Of a stretch of DNA of 19,055 nucleotides, positions 6,119 through 12,523 are shown piece after piece; the stretch's first letter is position 1; the number at the start of each line of letters is the position of its first letter. The position numbers and the translations under genes are program-made. The DNA is from Scatosoma sp045655705 (lineage in GTDB: Bacteria > Bacillota > Clostridia > Christensenellales > Borkfalkiaceae), in the NCBI GenBank assembly GCA_045655705.1, contig JAZOPU010000130.1, positions 1 through 19,055 on the forward strand, read 5' to 3'. The notes beneath the pieces were generated by a model that was given only the letters and a program-made list of their open reading frames with translations, ran no database searches and was not told where the DNA came from.

Positions 6119-7918
6119 TTATTGATGAAATTCCGTGTCGCCGTCCGTCGAACTGTTTGCGCCCGCGTCGGGGTTTGCCCCGCCATTCGCTTGATACAGC
6201 TTTGCAAACACAGGCTGTACGTCTTGCATAAGCTTTTCATAAGCCGCTTTGATACGGTCGTCGTCATCGCTTTCCAGCTCCGCTTTCGCCGCGTCGATTG
6301 CCGACTGCAACGTCGCCTTATCGTTATCGTCGAGCTTGTCGCCCGCTTCTTTCATGGTTTGTTCCACGGAGAAGATCATACCGTCGAGCTTGTTTTTATT
6401 TTCCACTTTTTCTTTACGTTTCTTGTCTTCTTCGGCGAACTGTTCCGCTTCTTTCACCGCTTTGTCGATTTCTTCTTCGGAAAGGTTGGTAGAAGACGTG
6501 ATGGTGATATCCGTCGATTTACCCGTACCCTTATCCTGTGCGGTTACGTGCACGATACCGTTTGCGTCGATATCAAACGTAACTTCGATTTGCGGTATAC
6601 CGCGGGGTGCAGGCGCAATGCCCGTGAGCATAAAGTTGCCAAGCGTTTTATTGTCCTTGCAGAATTCTCTTTCGCCTTGGAGCACGTGAATATCCACGCT
6701 CGTTTGGTTATCCGCAGCCGTGGAGAATACTTGGCTCTTCTTTACGGGAATGGTCGTGTTTCTATCGATAATTCTCGTGAACACACCGCCAAGCGTTTCA
6801 ATACCCAAGGAAAGCGGGGTAACGTCAAGAAGAAGTACGTCTTTCACTTCGCCCGTCAAAACGCCGCCTTGTACCGCCGCGCCGATGGCTACGCATTCGT
6901 CGGGGTTGATACCCTTGAACGGTTCTTTACCCGTAACTTCTTTCACCTTTGCAACAACCGCGGGCATACGCGTTGAACCGCCGACAAGAATAACCTTGTC
7001 AATGTCGCTATACGAAAGCCCTGCGTCGCGCATAGCCGCTTTCATAGGCTCTACCGTACGGTTCAAAAGATCCGCCGTCATAGCCTCGAATTTCTGCTTG
7101 GTAAGCGTGATATCCAGGTGTTGAGGACCGTCCGCACTCATAGAAATGAAAGGAAGGTTTACGTTCGTGGAGTTCATACCCGAAAGCTCAATCTTCGCTT
7201 TTTCCGCCGCTTCTTTCAAGCGTTGCATTGCCATTTTATCTTTGGAAAGGTCGATACCTTTGTCTTTCTTGAACTCGTCAACGAGATAGGAAATGATTTT
7301 GTTATCCCAGTCGTCCCCGCCAAGCTTGGTGTCGCCGTTGGTTGCAAGCACTTCAAATACGCCGTCGGAAATTTCCAAAATGGAAACGTCGAACGTACCG
7401 CCGCCAAGGTCGTAGATCATAACCTTACCGCCCTTGTCTTTATCCAAGCCGTAAGCAAGCGCCGCCGCCGTAGGCTCGTTGATAATACGAAGCACGTTCA
7501 GCCCTGCGATCTTACCCGCATCTTTGGTTGCTTGACGTTGCGAGTCAGAGAAATATGCGGGGCAGGTAATAACCGCCTCCGTGATTTTTTGTCCAAGGTA
7601 CGCTTCCGCATCCGCTTTGAGCTTTGCGAGCGTCATTGCCGAGATTTCTTGCGGCGAATAATCCTTGTCGTCGATTTTTACTTTATAGTCCGAACCCATA
7701 TGTCTTTTAATGGAAATCACGGTCTTGTCGGGGTTAGCAACCGCCTGACGCTTTGCCGCCTGCCCAACGACACGCGAACCGTCCTTTTGGAACGAAACGA
7801 CGGAGGGAGTGGTTCTTGCACCCTCTGCGTTTGCGATAACGACGGGTTCACCGCCTTCCATAACCGCCACGCACGAATTGGTCGTACCAAGGTCGATACC
7901 GATAACTTTTCCTGCCAT
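6119..7918 (-). CDS. dnaK: Chaperone protein DnaK (Hsp70)
   Basis: This 599-residue Hsp70 has its ATPase domain at about 1-360, with GIDLGTTNSCVAV, IINEPTAAALAYG, DLGGGTFDVSIL and the ILVGGSTRMPAV motif. The linker DVLLLDVTPLSLG and the peptide-binding and lid domains follow. I chose MAGKVIGIDLG as start (AAGGAG 8 nt upstream) over an in-frame ATG at 7990, which lies in the promoter region. The tail ends TDGDTEFHQ and lacks the EVVD-like acidic end common in Bacillota DnaK. hrcA and grpE, frequent upstream neighbours, are absent here. No CIRCE element (TTAGCACTC-N9-GAGTGCTAA) is visible; a different dyad covers the -10 region. Confidence 0.97.
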   Translation of the reverse strand: MAGKVIGIDLGTTNSCVAVMEGGEPVVIANAEGARTTPSVVSFQKDGSRVVGQAAKRQAVANPDKTVISIKRHMGSDYKVKIDDKDYSPQEISAMTLAKLKADAEAYLGQKITEAVITCPAYFSDSQRQATKDAGKIAGLNVLRIINEPTAAALAYGLDKDKGGKVMIYDLGGGTFDVSILEISDGVFEVLATNGDTKLGGDDWDNKIISYLVDEFKKDKGIDLSKDKMAMQRLKEAAEKAKIELSGMNSTNVNLPFISMSADGPQHLDITLTKQKFEAMTADLLNRTVEPMKAAMRDAGLSYSDIDKVILVGGSTRMPAVVAKVKEVTGKEPFKGINPDECVAIGAAVQGGVLTGEVKDVLLLDVTPLSLGIETLGGVFTRIIDRNTTIPVKKSQVFSTAADNQTSVDIHVLQGEREFCKDNKTLGNFMLTGIAPAPRGIPQIEVTFDIDANGIVHVTAQDKGTGKSTDITITSSTNLSEEEIDKAVKEAEQFAEEDKKRKEKVENKNKLDGMIFSVEQTMKEAGDKLDDNDKATLQSAIDAAKAELESDDDDRIKAAYEKLMQDVQPVFAKLYQANGGANPDAGANSSTDGDTEFHQ

Positions 7919-7950
7919 AATAATTACTCCTTTTGTTTGGTCAATTTTGT

Positions 7951-7966
7951 TTACAATTATATGTAA
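7951..7966 (-). promoter_or_regulatory. dnaK -10 box inside a TTACA-N6-TGTAA dyad
   Basis: On the minus strand a perfect TATAAT (7956-7961) is flanked exactly by TTACA and TGTAA. One further matching base pair two positions out gives GNTTACA-N6-TGTAANC. No good -35 lies 16-18 bp upstream. The dyad could be an operator for a heat-shock regulator other than HrcA; this is inference. Confidence 0.45.
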
Positions 7967-8011
7967 CCGCTTTACTCTGCCCTTAAACAAAAAAACAAAA
8001 AAATTTTTAAA

Positions 8012-8047
8012 GAAAAAACAGCCCTTTATAAAAGAGCCGTTTTTTTT
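8012..8047. terminator. Terminator between the DUF1540 gene and dnaK
   Basis: ACAGCCCTTT (8018-8027) pairs with AAAGAGCCGT (8031-8040) around a 3-nt loop. On the minus-strand RNA the two mismatched DNA positions become G-U pairs, giving a 10-bp stem followed by U6. It separates DUF1540 transcripts from dnaK. Confidence 0.78.
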
Positions 8048-8057
8048 GCGTTATAGC

Positions 8058-8225
8058 TTATTTTCTTTCAAAGCTATCACAGCAGGTACAGCTTTCCGCA
8101 TCGCAACTGCAAGTGTTGCCAACGTGGATTTTGCGGAGCGTGCAATAGTCGCCCGCACGGTTGTATTTGCATTCGGTTACACCGCAACCGATGCTCGTGT
8201 TTACTTCCTGTCCTTTTTCCATCAT
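8058..8225 (-). CDS. DUF1540 cysteine-rich mini-protein
   Basis: This 55-residue protein begins MMEKGQEVNTSIGC and contains CGVTECKYN, then YCTLRKIHVGN, then a Cys cluster CSCDAESCTCCDSF. Nine Cys in 55 residues with this spacing match DUF1540, a family of small, probably metal-binding proteins common in Clostridia and Bacilli and sometimes linked to sporulation; function is unknown. AAGGAGG (complement of 8234-8240) stands 8 nt before the first ATG; a second ATG follows at once and could be used instead. A possible -10 TATACT lies at 8255-8260 on the minus strand, divergent from the rplI promoter. A terminator isolates it from dnaK. Confidence 0.9.
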   Translation of the reverse strand: MMEKGQEVNTSIGCGVTECKYNRAGDYCTLRKIHVGNTCSCDAESCTCCDSFERK

Positions 8226-8279
8226 AACGTTTTCCTCCTTTAAAGGTTAAAAACAGTATATGCAAAATATCCAAAGTTA

Positions 8280-8308
8280 TTGACATTTGCAAAAATTTCC
8301 TATATAAT
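8280..8308 (+). promoter_or_regulatory. Consensus sigma-A promoter of rplI
   Basis: TTGACA (8280-8285) and TATAAT (8303-8308), both perfect, are separated by 17 bp. The predicted leader is about 25 nt, with the ribosome site AGGAGA before the ATG at 8340. Confidence 0.92.
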
Positions 8309-8339
8309 AGTATTGAAAGAAAGACAGGAGATAAGTTTT

Positions 8340-8780
8340 ATGAAAGTTTTATTGAACGCAGACGTGAAAGGCACGGGTAAAAAAGGCGAAGTTGTGGAAG
8401 TTGCCGACGGGTTTGGCAGAAACTTCCTTTTAAAAAAGGGGCTTGCTTCCCCTGCCACGGCGGCAAACGTGAACGAAGCGGCGCAAAAGAAAGCCGCGCA
8501 AGAATTTCACAAAGCAGAAGAAGTGAAAGCACTCAAAGCGCTTGCTGAACAGCTCAACGGTAAAACGGTATCGGTAAAAATCAAAACGGGCGAGAACGGC
8601 AAAACGTTCGGTAGCGTTTCCACCTCCCACGTAGCTTCGGCGCTTGCGGGAATCGGCTTTGATATCGACAAGAAAAAAATTAAAATGGACGCCGTGAAAA
8701 CGCTTGGTGCATTTCAAGCGGAAGTACGGCTTATGGAAGGCGTAAGCGCAAAAATCACGGTCAACGTGGAAAGTTTATAA
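8340..8780 (+). CDS. rplI: 50S ribosomal protein L9
   Basis: The 146-residue product opens MKVLLNADVKGTGKKGEVVEVADGFGRNFLLKKGLA, the L9 N-terminal RNA-binding domain. A long central helix (about 40-75, rich in Ala, Lys and Glu) and a C-terminal domain ending in KITVNVESL follow. L9 sits at the base of the L1 stalk and projects from the 50S. I chose ATG 8340, with AGGAGA 8 nt upstream, over an in-frame ATG at 8280, which coincides with the -35 box. The length is normal. It is monocistronic here, not joined to rpsR. Confidence 0.96.
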   Translation: MKVLLNADVKGTGKKGEVVEVADGFGRNFLLKKGLASPATAANVNEAAQKKAAQEFHKAEEVKALKALAEQLNGKTVSVKIKTGENGKTFGSVSTSHVASALAGIGFDIDKKKIKMDAVKTLGAFQAEVRLMEGVSAKITVNVESL

Positions 8781-8791
8781 AGAAAACGCCA

Positions 8792-8837
8792 AAAAATAGT
8801 GATTTTCGGACAAAAAATGAAAAAAATCGCTATTTTT
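8792..8837 (+). terminator. Probable terminator of rplI
   Basis: AAAAATAGTGATTTT (8792-8806) pairs with AAAATCGCTATTTTT (8823-8837) with a single G-U, giving a long but A/T-rich stem with a 16-nt loop. T-rich sequence follows to 8860. This and the hup promoter account for most of the 179-bp gap. Confidence 0.6.
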
Positions 8838-8870
8838 CAGCCTTTTTCGTGATTTTTTTTCGCCGAGCAC

Positions 8871-8900
8871 TTGACAAACCACATAAATATAGGATATAAT
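8871..8900 (+). promoter_or_regulatory. Promoter of the HU gene
   Basis: A perfect TTGACA (8871-8876) and TATAAT (8895-8900) are 18 bp apart. The leader carries an 8-bp hairpin, CTTAAAAA (8908-8915) with TTTTTAAG (8924-8931), then AAAGGGG (8943-8949) as ribosome site. Confidence 0.9.
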
Positions 8901-8959
8901 AAGATTACTTAAAAATTTAATCGTTTTTAAGAATTTAATTTTAAAGGGGACAAACTCTT

Positions 8960-9235
8960 ATGAACAAAGGCGAATTGATTAAGGCAATGGCAGAAAAAGC
9001 AGGTTTTACCAACAAAGACGCAGCATGCGCATACGACGCATTCGTTGAAACGGTTACCGAAGCGTTGAAAGCAGGTGAAAAAGTACAACTCGTAGGTTTT
9101 GGTACGTTTGAAGTGAAAGAAGTTGCTGCAAAGACGGGTATCAACCCTCAAACAAAAGAAAAAGTTGCGATCGCTGCTTGCAAAAAGCCCGTTATGAAGT
9201 TTGGTAAATCTTATAAAGAACTCATCAACAACTAA
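8960..9235 (+). CDS. hup: HU-family nucleoid DNA-binding protein
   Basis: This 91-residue protein has the HU/IHF fold. The helical N-terminal half begins MNKGELIKAMAEKAGFTNKDA, followed by the VQLVGFGTFEVKE signature and the DNA-clasping arm with the intercalating Asn-Pro (INPQTKEK). HU bends and compacts DNA as a dimer. The arm is unusual: where typical Bacillota HU proteins read near RERAARxGRNPxT, this one reads KEVAAKTGINPQT, with the arginines replaced by Lys, Val or Ile. It also has two Cys residues. The AAAGGGG site lies 10 nt before the ATG. It is monocistronic, with its own promoter and terminator. Confidence 0.94.
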   Translation: MNKGELIKAMAEKAGFTNKDAACAYDAFVETVTEALKAGEKVQLVGFGTFEVKEVAAKTGINPQTKEKVAIAACKKPVMKFGKSYKELINN

Positions 9236-9249
9236 TCAAGAACCTATCA

Positions 9250-9278
9250 AAAACCGACGCAATCGCGTCGGTTTTTTT
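9250..9278 (+). terminator. Intrinsic terminator of hup
   Basis: ACCGACGC (9253-9260) pairs with GCGTCGGT (9265-9272) around an AATC loop and is followed by a run of T. Confidence 0.93.
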
Positions 9279-9292
9279 CTTCGCAAAATCCG

Positions 9293-9321
9293 TTGACTTT
9301 TGCGCGCGCACGCATTATAAT
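9293..9321 (+). promoter_or_regulatory. Promoter of the MATE gene, predicted near-leaderless
   Basis: TTGACT (9293-9298) and TATAAT (9316-9321) are 17 bp apart. Only 10 nt lie between the -10 and the ATG at 9332, so the mRNA should begin about 4 nt before the start codon. No Shine-Dalgarno is present. Confidence 0.8.
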
Positions 9322-9331
9322 AGATAAGATT

Positions 9332-10660
9332 ATGAAAATTCAGCTTTCCGACCACTTTACGTATAAAAAGCTTTTGCGATTCACGCTCCCGTCCATCGTG
9401 ATGATGATCTTCACATCCATCTACGGTGTGGTGGACGGTTTTTTCGTGTCCAACTTCGTGGGTAAAAATGCTTTTACTGCCGTCAACTTCATTATGCCCT
9501 TTCTAATGATTCTCGGCACAGTCGGGTTTATGTTCGGCGCGGGTGGTAGCGCAATCGTTGCCAAAACGCTTGGCGAAAAGGACAACGAAAAAGCCAGCCG
9601 TTTTTTCTCTTTATTCGTCTACGTTTCCTTTTTTATCGGACTTATTATCACCGCGCTTGGCTTTTTCGCCCTGCGTCCCGTCGCTTCGTTGCTCGGTGCG
9701 GAAGGACGCCTACTTCAAGATTGCGTAACCTACGGGCGGGTTATCTTGATAGGGTTGGTAGCATTTATGCTCCAAATGGAAATTCAAAGCTTTTTCGTAA
9801 CAGCGGAAAAACCCCAACTCGGGCTCATTTTCACGCTTGCTTCGGGCTTTACGAATATCATACTCGACGCGTTATTCGTTGCGGTCTTTAAGTGGGGAAT
9901 TATCGGCGCGGCGGCAGCCACGGTGTGCTCGCAGGTTGTCGGCGGGTTTGGTCCGCTCTTCTATTTTTTCTCCAAAAACACGAGCCTGCTCCGTCTTACC
10001 AAAACCCGTTACGATGGAAAAGCGGTATTAAAGGCTTGCACCAACGGCTCTTCGGAACTTATGGCAAACGTTTCCATGTCGCTCGTGGGTATGCTGTATA
10101 ACGTACAACTTATGCGCTATGCAGGCGAAGACGGCGTGGCGGCATACGGCGTTTTAATGTACGTAACGATGATTTTTTTAGCGGCGTTTATCGGATATTC
10201 CGTTGGCACAGCACCCGTCGTTGGATATCACTACGGTGCGCAAAACCACGCGGAAATGAAAAACTTGTTAAAGCGTAGCTTAGTGCTCATTAGCATTTTT
10301 TCGGTGTCTATGGTAATCCTTGCACAAGTTCTTTCCGCTCCCCTATCCGTTCTTTTCGTCGGCTACGACGAAAGCTTATTCGCACTCACCAAACGCGCAT
10401 TCCTATTCTATTCGTTTTCCTTTTTATTTGCAGGGCTTGCAATCTACGGTTCGTCTTTTTTCACCGCGCTTGGCAACGGCGGTGTATCCGCGCTCATTTC
10501 CTTTTTACGAACGCTCGTTTTTCAAATTATCGCCGTACTCGTTTTACCCCTGCTTTGGGGCATTGACGGAATATGGATCTCCGTCGTCGTCGCAGAATTT
10601 ATGGCAGCACTTCTAACCGCCGTTTTAATGATCTTGAAAAGAACGAAATATAAATATTAG
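9332..10660 (+). CDS. MATE-family multidrug/sodium antiporter
   Basis: This 442-residue membrane protein has about 12 hydrophobic helices in two MatE repeats. The first opens LLRFTLPSIVMMIFTSIYGVVDGFFVSNFVG; the second starts near residue 235 (NGSSELMANVSMSLVGMLYNVQLMRYAGEDGVAAYGV). Both segments are typical of the family. MATE carriers export cationic compounds in exchange for Na+ or H+; the substrate here is unknown. I chose ATG 9332, because an upstream in-frame TTG (9293) is inside the -35 box. The transcript has almost no leader and no ribosome binding site. The TAG stop directly touches the direct repeat/terminator that bounds cassette 2. Confidence 0.93.
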   Translation: MKIQLSDHFTYKKLLRFTLPSIVMMIFTSIYGVVDGFFVSNFVGKNAFTAVNFIMPFLMILGTVGFMFGAGGSAIVAKTLGEKDNEKASRFFSLFVYVSFFIGLIITALGFFALRPVASLLGAEGRLLQDCVTYGRVILIGLVAFMLQMEIQSFFVTAEKPQLGLIFTLASGFTNIILDALFVAVFKWGIIGAAAATVCSQVVGGFGPLFYFFSKNTSLLRLTKTRYDGKAVLKACTNGSSELMANVSMSLVGMLYNVQLMRYAGEDGVAAYGVLMYVTMIFLAAFIGYSVGTAPVVGYHYGAQNHAEMKNLLKRSLVLISIFSVSMVILAQVLSAPLSVLFVGYDESLFALTKRAFLFYSFSFLFAGLAIYGSSFFTALGNGGVSALISFLRTLVFQIIAVLVLPLLWGIDGIWISVVVAEFMAALLTAVLMILKRTKYKY

Positions 10661-10687
10661 AAAAACAGCCCGTTTGGGCTGTTTTTT
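10661..10687. terminator. Left copy of 27-bp direct repeat, a bidirectional terminator
   Basis: CAGCCC-GTTT-GGGCTG is flanked by A5 and T6, so it can terminate on both strands. The 27 bases are identical, with the same loop orientation, to 11395-11421. It starts at the base after the MATE stop, and its last two bases are part of the XRE stop codon on the minus strand. Confidence 0.93.
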
Positions 10688-10892
10688 AAGTTCCGAGTAT
10701 GTCGTCTGCCGATATATCGAGAATTTTACATATATTCGCAAACGTGTCTAACGACGGGTATTTATCCTGTCGCATATATTTGCTTACCGTTGAAGGATTA
10801 ATACCCAACTTTTCCGCTAACTCTTTTTGCGGTATATTGCTTTGCTTTATCGCTTCACGCAAGCGTTTTTGTATTTCTTCTATTGTTATCAT
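10686..10892 (-). CDS. XRE-family repressor of cassette 2
   Basis: This 68-residue single-domain helix-turn-helix protein begins MITIEEIQKRLREAIKQSN. The DNA-binding part is IPQKELAEKLGINPSTVSKYMRQDKYPS, and it ends CKILDISADDILGT. I chose ATG 10892, not an in-frame TTG at 10931, which lies inside the divergent promoter. No Shine-Dalgarno precedes it, and TATTAT (10899-10904) ends 6 nt before the ATG, the same geometry as the cassette 1 repressor. Two GCAC-type dyads between it and the cargo are the probable operators. Its sequence is only distantly similar to the other repressor, in keeping with a different operator sequence. Confidence 0.87.
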   Translation of the reverse strand: MITIEEIQKRLREAIKQSNIPQKELAEKLGINPSTVSKYMRQDKYPSLDTFANICKILDISADDILGT

Positions 10893-10898
10893 ACATAA

Positions 10899-10954
10899 AT
10901 AATAGCACAACAGGCAATTTTTATTTGACAAAAGGCACGTTGTGCATTTATAAT
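10899..10954. promoter_or_regulatory. Divergent promoters with two GCAC-N3-GTGC operators
   Basis: A perfect dyad GCAC-GTT-GTGC (10935-10945) lies in the 18-bp spacer between TTGACA (10925-10930) and TATAAT (10949-10954) of the rightward promoter. A second, imperfect site in the opposite sense, GCACAACAGGC (10905-10915), shares GCACAAC with its complement and abuts the leftward TATTAT (10899-10904). The centres are 30 bp apart, as in cassette 1. Confidence 0.72.
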
Positions 10955-10990
10955 ATATGTAACAAGCATTTTTTTATAAGGAGAATGTTT

Positions 10991-11395
10991 ATGTATTGTG
11001 CAAACTGTGGAAAAGAAATCGGGGATCAAGGCGAAGGCGGATATTGTCAAGATTGCGAACTGTATACTGCTTCGCCTACTTTTTTCAAACCGCAAAAGCA
11101 TTTGGCTGAAAGTACGCAAGTGCTTTATTTTATTAGTATGGGCGTAGGTTTATTAACGCATATGTTTTGCCTTATGTTTGACGTTTACAAGCCAAGCAAA
11201 GACGTTTTTCTCTACGTGCTTATTGCCTACGTTTTAGCTTTCATACCGCTCACTCTTACTTTTCTTATTTTTGTTCGCGAATTAAAAAGAAACGTTGACC
11301 ATAGCAATCTTTTAATACTTTCGTTACCTTTAATATTATCCAACTATCCGTTTTTTATTTTATGTATAAATTTTATAAGATCTTCCTTTCACTAA
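10991..11395 (+). CDS. Zinc-ribbon membrane protein (cassette 2 cargo)
   Basis: This 134-residue protein begins MYCANCGKEIGDQGEGGYCQDC, a CxxC-N12-CxxC zinc ribbon within residues 3-22. A short polar linker follows, then three hydrophobic segments: about 43-63, 72-96 and 107-128. I recognise no named family beyond the ribbon, and function is unknown. Small ribbon-plus-helix proteins often resemble TM2-type proteins in layout, which links it loosely to the cassette 1 cargo. The ATG at 10991 has AAGGAG 7 nt upstream; an ATG two codons earlier is too close to that site. Its stop codon overlaps the first base of the right direct repeat. Confidence 0.82.
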   Translation: MYCANCGKEIGDQGEGGYCQDCELYTASPTFFKPQKHLAESTQVLYFISMGVGLLTHMFCLMFDVYKPSKDVFLYVLIAYVLAFIPLTLTFLIFVRELKRNVDHSNLLILSLPLILSNYPFFILCINFIRSSFH

Positions 11396-11421
11396 AAAAC
11401 AGCCCGTTTGGGCTGTTTTTT
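11395..11421. terminator. Right copy of 27-bp direct repeat, a bidirectional terminator
   Basis: It is identical to 10661-10687. It ends the cassette 2 cargo transcript on the plus strand and trpS on the minus strand (stop at 11423). Confidence 0.93.
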
Positions 11422-11422
11422 C

Positions 11423-12466
11423 TTATTCAAAGTAGTTGATTTTCATTGCGCTCTTAACCTCGGCAAGCGTTTGCGCGGCAACGGCGCGCGCTTCGTCGCT
11501 ACCCTTTTTGAGCATTGCCCAAATAGCGGGAATGTCTTTCGCGAGTTCTTCGCGTTTTGTTCTTATCGGTTCTAACGTTTCTTGCAAAACGTTGTTGAGC
11601 AGTTTTTTCACTTTCATATCGCCAAGCCCGCCCGCTTCGTAATGCGATTTCATTTCCGCAAGATTTGCGTATTCGGGCGCGTAACGGGCAAAGTGGTCGT
11701 CGGTTGCGAACGCGTCGAGATAAATAAACGTCGGGTTGTTTTTCGTGTCGCCCGGATCAGTTACTTTGATATGGTTGGGGTCGGTATACATACCCATAAC
11801 CTTGCGTTTAATCTCGTCCGCGCTGTCGGAAAGGTAGATACAATTCCCCAGCGATTTACTCATTTTCGCCATACCGTCCGTACCGGGCAAGCGCAAACAG
11901 GATTTATTTTCGGGAAGCACGGCTTTCGGCTCTACGAGCGTTTCGCCGTATAAGCCGTTGAAACTTCTAACGATCTCGCGCGCTTGTTCGAGCATCGGGA
12001 GCTGGTCTTCGCCCACGGGCACGGTGTTTGCTTTGAACGCCGTAATGTCCGCCGTTTGCGATACGGGATAGGTCAAAAAGCCCATAGGAATCGACGTTTC
12101 AAAATTCTTTTGTTTCATTTCCGCTTTCACCGTGGGGTTGCGTTCCAACCGCGAAAGGGTTACCAGGTTCATATAATAGAACGTAAGCTCGGTAAGCTGT
12201 TCCACGTGCGATTGAATAAACACCGTCGATTTCGTCGGGTCGATACCGCACGCAAGATAGTCAAGCGCCACTTCCGTGATATTCGCGCGCACCTTTTCGG
12301 GGTTGGCGAAATTGTCGGTGAGCGCTTGCGCGTCCGCGATCATTATATAAATTTTATCGTATGCACCGCTGTTTTGTAATTCCACCCGCCGTTTGAGCGA
12401 ACCGACGTAGTGCCCGATATGCAATTTTCCCGAGGGTCTATCCCCCGTGAGAATGATATTTTTCAT
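11423..12466 (-). CDS. trpS: Tryptophanyl-tRNA synthetase
   Basis: This 347-residue class I enzyme charges tRNA-Trp. The HIGH motif is at 16-19 (GKLHIGHYVG), the KMSKS loop at 201-205 (GMAKMSKSLGN), and the Trp-pocket segments LSRLERNPTVK and FLTYPVSQTADI lie between them. The start MKNIILTGDRPSGKLHIGH is preceded by AAAGGA at a good distance. An in-frame ATG at 12514 would add 16 residues that do not belong to the family. Only a short leader precedes it, with no T-box or Trp attenuator visible. Its 3' end meets the terminator that bounds cassette 2. Confidence 0.96.
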   Translation of the reverse strand: MKNIILTGDRPSGKLHIGHYVGSLKRRVELQNSGAYDKIYIMIADAQALTDNFANPEKVRANITEVALDYLACGIDPTKSTVFIQSHVEQLTELTFYYMNLVTLSRLERNPTVKAEMKQKNFETSIPMGFLTYPVSQTADITAFKANTVPVGEDQLPMLEQAREIVRSFNGLYGETLVEPKAVLPENKSCLRLPGTDGMAKMSKSLGNCIYLSDSADEIKRKVMGMYTDPNHIKVTDPGDTKNNPTFIYLDAFATDDHFARYAPEYANLAEMKSHYEAGGLGDMKVKKLLNNVLQETLEPIRTKREELAKDIPAIWAMLKKGSDEARAVAAQTLAEVKSAMKINYFE

Positions 12467-12523
12467 AGTACGTTCCTTTTTGGATTGCGTATACTTCTTT
12501 GCGCTTTTACGCATACTTTTCGT

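Larger units (their letters stand above)
10661..11394. mobile_element. Cassette 2: recombinase-less insertion at the MATE/trpS terminator
   Basis: This 734-bp unit, defined by the offset of two identical 27-bp repeats, holds an XRE repressor (minus) and a zinc-ribbon membrane protein (plus). Merging the repeats leaves MATE stop, one terminator, trpS stop: an ordinary convergent pair sharing a bidirectional terminator. The layout repeats that of cassette 1, including the 68-residue repressor, the divergent promoters and the operators about 30 bp apart. No recombinase gene is present. A copied terminator alone could arise otherwise, so mobility is inference. Confidence 0.58.

Noticed and set aside
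5033..7966. Long plus-strand reading frames opposite dnaJ and dnaK (330, 284 and 282 codons)
   Set aside because: They mirror the codon structure of two certain genes, contain no recognisable domain, have no ribosome sites and give Arg/His/Phe-rich composition typical of antisense shadows.
7919..8017. CIRCE element or N-terminal extension for dnaK
   Set aside because: No TTAGCACTC-N9-GAGTGCTAA pattern is present. The 24 extra codons in frame cross the promoter and are not part of the DnaK family.
12467..12523. T-box or Trp attenuator upstream of trpS
   Set aside because: The upstream gap is under 60 bases, too short for a T-box, and contains no T-box core or run of Trp codons.
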